From positions 1-14,530 of the forward strand of contig CALFMR010000326.1 in NCBI GenBank assembly GCA_937880585.1: a stretch of DNA of 14,530 bases, given 5' to 3'. The stretch's first letter is position 1, and each line of letters begins with the position of its first letter. Shown here in pieces: positions 9,031 to 14,530 of this stretch. Position numbers and translations under genes: made by a program. The notes below the pieces were generated by a model, which was not told where the DNA came from, did no database searches, and was given only the letters and a program-made list of their open reading frames with translations. This DNA is from an uncultured Acidobacteriota bacterium (lineage in GTDB: Bacteria; Acidobacteriota; Vicinamibacteria; Vicinamibacterales; SCN-69-37).

Positions 9031-10554
9031 ACTGAACCTCTCGATGCCGCAGCCCAGGTCAGCGCGGGCCTTCCCGAGGCCCTGACCTTCGACGACGTCC
9101 TGCTGGTCCCGCGCCACTCGGAGATCCTGCCGAGCCAGGTGGACGTCAGCTCCCAGCTCACGAAACAGATTCGCCTGAACGTGCCCATCCTCAGCGCCGC
9201 GATGGACACGGTCACCGAAAGCCGCCTGGCCATCGCCATGGCCCAGCAAGGCGGCATGGGCGTCATCCACAAGAATCTCAGCGTCGAAGAACAGGCGTCC
9301 GAGGTCGATCGCGTGAAGCGGTCGGAGAGCGGCATGATCGTGAACCCGATCACGCTCTCCCCCGCGCATCGGATCTTCGAAGCGCTCGAGCTGATGAAGA
9401 AGTACCGCATCAGCGGCGTGCCGATCACCGAGGACGGCAGCAAGGAAGGCCGGCTCGTCGGCATCCTGACCAATCGCGACCTGCGCTTCGAGACGCGCAC
9501 GGATCGGCCGATTGCCGACATCATGACGCGCGAGCACCTGGTCACCGTCCCGGTCGGGACGACGCTCGATCAGGCGCGCGAGATGTTCCATCGCCACAAG
9601 GTCGAGAAGCTGCTCGTCGTCGACGCGGACTTCCGGCTGAAGGGCCTCATCACGGTCAAGGACATCCAGAAGCTCGTCAAGTATCCGAACGCGTGCAAGG
9701 ACTCGCTCGGCCGGCTGCGCGTCGGCGCGGCCGTGGGCGTGAGCCGCGACACGATCGAGCGCGCCGCGGCGCTCGTGCAGGCGCACGCCGACGTGCTCGT
9801 CATCGACACGGCACACGGCCATTCGCAGGGCGTGCTGAACATGATCGCGCGTCTGCGCGAGCTGCACCCGGACGTCCAGCTCGTCGCCGGCAACGTCGCC
9901 ACGGCCGGTGCGACGCGCGCGCTCATCGAGCGCGGCGTCGACGCGGTGACGGTCGGGATTGGCGCGGGATCGATCTGCACGACGCGCGTCGTCGCGGGGG
10001 TGGGCGTGCCGATGGTGACGGCCGTCGCCGAGTGCGCGCGCGCGGCCGCCGAGGCGGGCGTGCCGATCATCGCCGACGGCGGCATCCGCTACTCGGGCGA
10101 CATCGTCAAGGCGATTGCCGTGGGCGCGAGTGCGGCGATGGTCGGGAGTCTCTTCGCGGGCACGGACGAGAGCCCGGGCGAGATCATCCTGTATCAGGGA
10201 CGGAGCTTCAAGGAGTACCGCGGCATGGGATCGATCGGCGCGATGCGCCGCGGCAGCCGCGATCGCTATTTCCAGGACGAGTACGATCTCGAAGCCGGCG
10301 GCGATGGATCGGACAAGCTCGTGCCGGAAGGGATCGAAGGCCGCGTCGCGCACAAAGGCAGCGTGGCCGCGATGATCCACCAGCTCGTCGGCGGCCTGCG
10401 CGCCGGGATGGGCTACTGCGGCGCGCCCACGGTGCCCGTGCTGCAGCGCGCCGCGACGCTCATTCGCGTCACCTCAGCGGGCGTGCGCGAAGGCCACGTC
10501 CACGACGTCATCATCACGAAGGAAGCGCCGAACTACCGCGTCGAATCGCGGTAG
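9028..10554 (+). CDS. guaB: Inosine-5'-monophosphate dehydrogenase
   Basis: 508 residues. GuaB oxidises IMP to XMP with NAD+, the rate-limiting step of GTP synthesis, in the cytoplasm as a tetramer or octamer. The (beta/alpha)8 barrel opens with ALTFDDVLLVP and is interrupted by two CBS domains (about residues 100-225), which bind purine nucleotides and regulate the enzyme. Catalytic Cys317 sits in GAGSICTTR. The IMP-phosphate loop (ADGGIRYSGD), the EYRGMGSIGAM segment and the mobile flap with the RGSRDRYF arginine all follow in the expected order. The C-terminus has the usual AGMGYCGA motif. It follows secA by 46 bases on the same strand and may be read from the secA transcript or from its own unseen promoter. 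It converges on tsaE. Confidence 0.97.
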   Translation: MTEPLDAAAQVSAGLPEALTFDDVLLVPRHSEILPSQVDVSSQLTKQIRLNVPILSAAMDTVTESRLAIAMAQQGGMGVIHKNLSVEEQASEVDRVKRSESGMIVNPITLSPAHRIFEALELMKKYRISGVPITEDGSKEGRLVGILTNRDLRFETRTDRPIADIMTREHLVTVPVGTTLDQAREMFHRHKVEKLLVVDADFRLKGLITVKDIQKLVKYPNACKDSLGRLRVGAAVGVSRDTIERAAALVQAHADVLVIDTAHGHSQGVLNMIARLRELHPDVQLVAGNVATAGATRALIERGVDAVTVGIGAGSICTTRVVAGVGVPMVTAVAECARAAAEAGVPIIADGGIRYSGDIVKAIAVGASAAMVGSLFAGTDESPGEIILYQGRSFKEYRGMGSIGAMRRGSRDRYFQDEYDLEAGGDGSDKLVPEGIEGRVAHKGSVAAMIHQLVGGLRAGMGYCGAPTVPVLQRAATLIRVTSAGVREGHVHDVIITKEAPNYRVESR

Positions 10555-10564
10555 CGCCGCGATT

Positions 10565-10580
10565 GCGGCCGGCGGGCCGC
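10565..10580. terminator. Hairpin between convergent guaB and tsaE
   Basis: GCGGCC (10565-10570) and GGCCGC (10575-10580) pair around a 4-base loop, in the 36-base gap between the two convergent stop codons. The stem reads the same on both strands, so it could serve both transcripts. Neither side carries a T-tract. Confidence 0.4.
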
Positions 10581-10590
10581 GCGCGTCACG

Positions 10591-11022
10591 TCAGGCGGCA
10601 GGCTCGGGCGCGAGGTCGATCGACGCCGTGATGCGACGCGTCGTGTCGCCGTCCGGTTCGATCGCCACGGCAATGGCGTCGACCGGCGCGCGCGGCCAGC
10701 GCTCCGGCCACTCCACGGCCATCACCGCGTTCTCCATCAAGTCCTCGAGTGCGAGGTCGTCGGTCTCCACCGGCGACAGGCGATAGAGATCCACGTGCTG
10801 CAGCGGCAGCGGGCCGTCGTAGCGCTGGACGATCGTGAACGTCGGGCTCGAGACGTCCTCCGGATCGCAGCCGAGACCTTCGGCCAGTCCGCGCACGAAC
10901 GCCGTCTTCCCCGCTCCGAGCGGACCCGCGAGCAGCACGACGTCGCCGGCCGACAACCGCCGGCCGAGCGCACGTCCGAGCGCGGACGTTTCCGCTTCGC
11001 TTCGCGTGACGTGCGACGTCAT
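10591..11022 (-). CDS. tsaE: tRNA threonylcarbamoyladenosine biosynthesis ATPase TsaE
   Basis: 143 residues, a normal length for TsaE (YjeE). TsaE is the small P-loop ATPase that works with TsaB, TsaC and TsaD to make the universal t6A37 modification on ANN-decoding tRNAs. Walker A GPLGAGKT falls at residues 33-40, followed by the family signatures SSPTFTIVQRY, HVDLYRL and AVEWPERW. Its ATG overlaps the stop of nnrE/nnrD as ATGA (11022-11019), which implies translational coupling. The yjeF-yjeE gene pair is known from many bacteria and supports both calls. The C-terminal stretch after EWPERW is ordinary, and no frameshift is seen. Confidence 0.93.
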   Translation of the reverse strand: MTSHVTRSEAETSALGRALGRRLSAGDVVLLAGPLGAGKTAFVRGLAEGLGCDPEDVSSPTFTIVQRYDGPLPLQHVDLYRLSPVETDDLALEDLMENAVMAVEWPERWPRAPVDAIAVAIEPDGDTTRRITASIDLAPEPAA

Positions 11023-12611
11023 CGGTCGTCTCGGAGCGCGCCCGATTTCTTCGGCGACGCGCCGGTGAGATCGAGCACGGCCGCGCCAAGACGATCGACG
11101 AGATCGCCGGCGACGAGCGCCACTTCCCCACGATCGACGGCGACGAGATCGCCCGCCAGACCGTGCAGGTACACGGCGAGCCGCGCGGCGTCGCCGGCGT
11201 CGCGTCGCTGCGCCAACCAGGCCGCAACCATGCCGGTGAGCACGTCGCCCGCGCCGGCCGTCGCCATGCCGGGATTGCCGGTCGTGTTGATCGCGACCGC
11301 GCCGTCGGGCGACGCCACGAGCGTTCGATGGCCCTTGAGGATCACGTGGACGCGGTGCGCCGACGCGAACGACCGGGCGACCTCGAGCCGATCGGCCTGC
11401 ACGTCATCGATCGATTGTCCCGTGAGCGCCGCCATTTCGCCCGGATGCGGCGTGACGACGATGTCGACGCCGTCGCGGCCGACGAGACGGTCCGCGTTGC
11501 CGGCGAAGGCGATGAGTGCGTCGGCGTCGAGCACGAGCGGCACGGACGATCGTGCGACGAGACCATGAACGACGGCTGCAGCCGATGCGGTTCGGCCGAG
11601 GCCCGGCCCTACCGCAATCACATCCGCTTTGAACGCCAACAGCCGATCGAGCGCCGATGCGGCGACCGTGCCGTCGGGCGCTTCGTCGAGCGGCAGCGTC
11701 ATGTATTCCGCGCCGAGCGACGCGACGACGGGTGCCGAACTGGCCGGCGTCGCGACGGTGACGAGTCCCGCGCCCGACCGCAGCGCGGCTCTGGCGCACA
11801 GGCTCGCCGATCCGGTCAGCCCGCGCGAACCGGCGACGATGAGGATGCGCCCGTAGTCGCCCTTGTGCGAATCCGCCGCGCGCGGCGCGACGAGGAGACG
11901 CACGTCGTGACGCGTAATGACCTCGACGCGCGGGCCGTCGAGCGCGTCGACAATCGCAGCCGGGATGCCGATGTCCGCGACAATCATCTCGCCGGCGGAC
12001 GTCGCGGCCGGCGGCAGGACGAGCGGCAGTTTCGGCGCGCCGAGCGTCACCGTCATGCTGGCATGGATCGCCGGGCCAGGCACCTCGGGCGTGTCGGCCG
12101 ACAGTCCACTCGGCAGATCGATGGACACGACCGGGTTCCCGACCATGTTGACGTCGGCGACGATGGTCTCGTAGAGCCCGGTGAGGGGCACGCGTACGCC
12201 CGTGCCGAACATCGCGTCGACGATGACGTCCGCTGACAGCGCGTCCGGGCCCTCGACCTTCCAGGCCGCCGCGTTCGCGATCTCGATAATCTCGACGACA
12301 TCCATGCGCTGGAGGACGCGGAGGTTCGCGCGGGCATCGCCCGTCGATGCGGCCGCGCCGCCGATGACGTAGACGTCGACGTCCGCGCCACGCGCCGCGA
12401 GCGCGCGCGCGACGACGAAGCCGTCGCCGCCGTTGTTGCCGGGACCGCAGAGGATCGCGATGCGAAACGTGGCGATGTCGTCGAACGCCGTCTCGATGGC
12501 CGCGGCCGCTTCGCGGCCGGCGTTCTCCATGAGGACGATGGCCGGGATGCCGACGTCTTCGATCGTGCGGCGATCGGCCTCGCGCATCTGCGCAGTGTTC
12601 AGGACACGCAT
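11019..12611 (-). CDS. nnrD: Bifunctional NAD(P)HX epimerase / ADP-dependent NAD(P)HX dehydratase
   Basis: 530 residues in two fused domains. The YjeF_N epimerase domain (NnrE, about 1-215) contains LMENAG (27-32) and GPGNNGGDGFVVARAL (from residue 56). The ribokinase-like dehydratase domain (NnrD, about 235-515) contains KGDYGRILIVAGS, VGPGLG, TPHPGEM, LKGHRT and GNPGMATAGAGD with catalytic Asp456. Together they repair NADHX and NADPHX, damaged hydrated forms of the coenzymes: the epimerase interconverts R and S forms and the dehydratase restores NAD(P)H with ADP. The fused arrangement is usual in bacteria. The frame is open 17 codons further upstream, into the end of the preceding gene, but the conserved N-terminus MRVLNTAQMREAD starts at 12611. 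The gap to the preceding gene is 16 bases, with a weak AGCAGG ribosome-binding site. Confidence 0.95.
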   Translation of the reverse strand: MRVLNTAQMREADRRTIEDVGIPAIVLMENAGREAAAAIETAFDDIATFRIAILCGPGNNGGDGFVVARALAARGADVDVYVIGGAAASTGDARANLRVLQRMDVVEIIEIANAAAWKVEGPDALSADVIVDAMFGTGVRVPLTGLYETIVADVNMVGNPVVSIDLPSGLSADTPEVPGPAIHASMTVTLGAPKLPLVLPPAATSAGEMIVADIGIPAAIVDALDGPRVEVITRHDVRLLVAPRAADSHKGDYGRILIVAGSRGLTGSASLCARAALRSGAGLVTVATPASSAPVVASLGAEYMTLPLDEAPDGTVAASALDRLLAFKADVIAVGPGLGRTASAAAVVHGLVARSSVPLVLDADALIAFAGNADRLVGRDGVDIVVTPHPGEMAALTGQSIDDVQADRLEVARSFASAHRVHVILKGHRTLVASPDGAVAINTTGNPGMATAGAGDVLTGMVAAWLAQRRDAGDAARLAVYLHGLAGDLVAVDRGEVALVAGDLVDRLGAAVLDLTGASPKKSGALRDDR

Positions 12612-12627
12612 GACGGGATCGCCTGCT

Positions 12628-13581
12628 CTACTCCGCGTACATCGTGCGGACCGCGGCCGCAATGCGCGCGGGCGATCGCCACTCCGGGTACTTCGCCTGG
12701 AACTCCGTCGTCAGGGCCGCGGCGGCTTCGTCCACGGTCTGGCCTTGCGCGCGACGCGCGTCGACGGCGGCGCGAAGCTCGGTGAGGACCTGTTTCTGCT
12801 GATCGATGATCTCCGGTCCGCCCGTGGGACCATGGCTCGGCACGACGAGGACCGGATGGAGCGCGGCGAGCCGGTCGAGACTCTTGAGCCACGTGGTCGC
12901 CGAGGACTGCGCCCCAAAGGCGAGAAACGCCTGGTTCATCACGACGTCGCCGGCGAACAGCACGTGGTCAGGTTCGACGAACGCGCCGGTGTCGCCGCGC
13001 GTGTGCGTGGGGCCGAGCGCCATCAGTTGAACCTGCACATCGCCGAGATCCAGACGATAGAGGTCGTCGAAGACGACGTCAGGCTCACGCATGTGAACGT
13101 CGCGCAGGAGGTCGGCGTGGACGGGCGAGATGCGCGAGAACGACGCGATCATCCCTGGACCGAGCTCCTTGAGATCCTGGGCTTCGACCGACGAGGCGAT
13201 GAACTTCGATCCGGGCGGAAACGCGGACGCGCCGGCCGCGTGCTCGGGATGAAAGTGCGTGGCGACGAGGTACAGCTCCTGATGCGAGCTGAGCTTCGCC
13301 ACCTCGCGCAGCACCGTCTCGGCATTGCGCGGGCCGAGGCCCGTGTCGATGACGAGCGTCGCGCGGCTGCCGACGATGATGCCGACGTTCGGCACGAGCG
13401 GGACGTTGCCGTCGGGAATGACCCAGACGTGATCGGAGACCTTCACGGTGGCATCGGCCTTCACGAACGGCGGCGGCGCCGTCGCGGAGGGCTGCGCCTC
13501 GGCCGCCGCGGCCGTCGCCACGAGCAACGCCGCTGCGGCCGCGAGTCTGACCGTCGCACGCCATCGTCGTGTCATCGTCAT
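12628..13581 (-). CDS. Secreted metallo-beta-lactamase-fold hydrolase
   Basis: 317 residues. The N-terminus is a standard Sec signal peptide: MTMTRRWR, an Ala/Leu-rich core and a likely AEA cut site before QPS, with no lipobox. The mature part has the metallo-beta-lactamase fold: IIVGSRATLVIDTGLG; the metal motif THFHPEH (His109, His111, Glu113, His114); His193 in GPTHTRGD; bridging Asp212 in FAGDVV; and His250 in PSHGP. The usual HxHxDH aspartate is a glutamate. The family includes beta-lactamases, glyoxalase II, lactonases and SoxH/quinoprotein-relay-type proteins, so the substrate cannot be given. The C-terminal 65 residues are helical. The start at 13581 is chosen because AGGAG lies nine bases ahead and the signal peptide begins there. 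It sits 65 bases after gcvP and 16 bases before nnrE/nnrD. Confidence 0.88.
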   Translation of the reverse strand: MTMTRRWRATVRLAAAAALLVATAAAAEAQPSATAPPPFVKADATVKVSDHVWVIPDGNVPLVPNVGIIVGSRATLVIDTGLGPRNAETVLREVAKLSSHQELYLVATHFHPEHAAGASAFPPGSKFIASSVEAQDLKELGPGMIASFSRISPVHADLLRDVHMREPDVVFDDLYRLDLGDVQVQLMALGPTHTRGDTGAFVEPDHVLFAGDVVMNQAFLAFGAQSSATTWLKSLDRLAALHPVLVVPSHGPTGGPEIIDQQKQVLTELRAAVDARRAQGQTVDEAAAALTTEFQAKYPEWRSPARIAAAVRTMYAE

Positions 13582-13587
13582 GGTGGG

Positions 13588-13595
13588 CCTCTCCT
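13588..13595 (-). promoter_or_regulatory. Ribosome-binding site that decides the lactamase-fold gene start
   Basis: On the minus strand this reads AGGAGAGG. The AGGAG core is nine bases ahead of the ATG at 13581, an ideal spacing. The frame remains open up to 13674, but that longer start would overlap the end of gcvP and bury the signal peptide inside the protein. Confidence 0.65.
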
Positions 13596-13646
13596 GGTTC
13601 GCGTGGCCGGATCGCATGCCGAGCGCGGCCGCGCCGGCTTGGCCGA

Positions 13647-14530
<884 letters not shown>

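Noticed and set aside
12612..12662. Upstream start for the NAD(P)HX repair enzyme
   Set aside because: It would overlap the end of the lactamase-fold gene and add 17 Arg-rich residues absent from the family.
13623..13634. 12-base palindrome GCGCGGCCGCGC between gcvP and the lactamase-fold gene
   Set aside because: Short alternating G/C palindromes arise easily at this base composition; no T-tract, and no promoter-like sequence beside it.

Overview
This 14.5 kb window is compact, very GC-rich bacterial chromosome, almost entirely housekeeping genes. The mix suggests a Gram-negative (diderm) bacterium: a lipoprotein-type MltD-like lytic transglycosylase, an M23 peptidase next to secA, ComM, a single-chain-type glycine cleavage P-protein, and a CoA-acylating aldehyde dehydrogenase with a microcompartment-style tail. 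High GC plus this combination fits a soil Acidobacteriota of the Vicinamibacteria type. That placement is an inference; there is no rRNA or tRNA here to test it. I see no mobile element, CRISPR array, tRNA, rRNA or prophage gene, and no gene-free stretch longer than about 230 bases.

Left part, all + strand: the 3' part of a CoA-acylating aldehyde dehydrogenase (1-1345) ending at an intrinsic terminator; a LysM-containing lytic transglycosylase (1470-3116); a 129-base gap with an unusual nested palindrome; the comM/yifB AAA+ ATPase (3246-4745); a membrane-anchored M23 endopeptidase (4973-5863); secA (6051-8981); and guaB (9028-10554). The M23-secA order resembles the lpxC-(M23/secM)-secA neighbourhood of other diderms. 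secA appears to have its own extended -10 promoter with a perfect palindrome in the -35 position.

Right part, all - strand and convergent on guaB: gcvP (3' part, 14530-13647), a secreted metallo-beta-lactamase-fold protein (13581-12628), the fused NAD(P)HX epimerase/dehydratase nnrE-nnrD (12611-11019), and tsaE (11022-10591). The last three are tightly packed (16-base gap, then an ATGA overlap) and are probably co-transcribed.

Functional themes are cell-wall remodelling and export (MltD-like, M23, SecA), DNA uptake and recombination (ComM), purine synthesis (GuaB), metabolite repair and tRNA modification (NnrE/D, TsaE) and one-carbon metabolism (GcvP). I found no clear new defence or mobile system. 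The best leads are the aldehyde dehydrogenase tail, which suggests an unseen bacterial microcompartment locus just upstream; the nested palindromes at 3129-3168; the palindrome over the secA promoter; and the HxHxEH metal site of the lactamase-fold protein.
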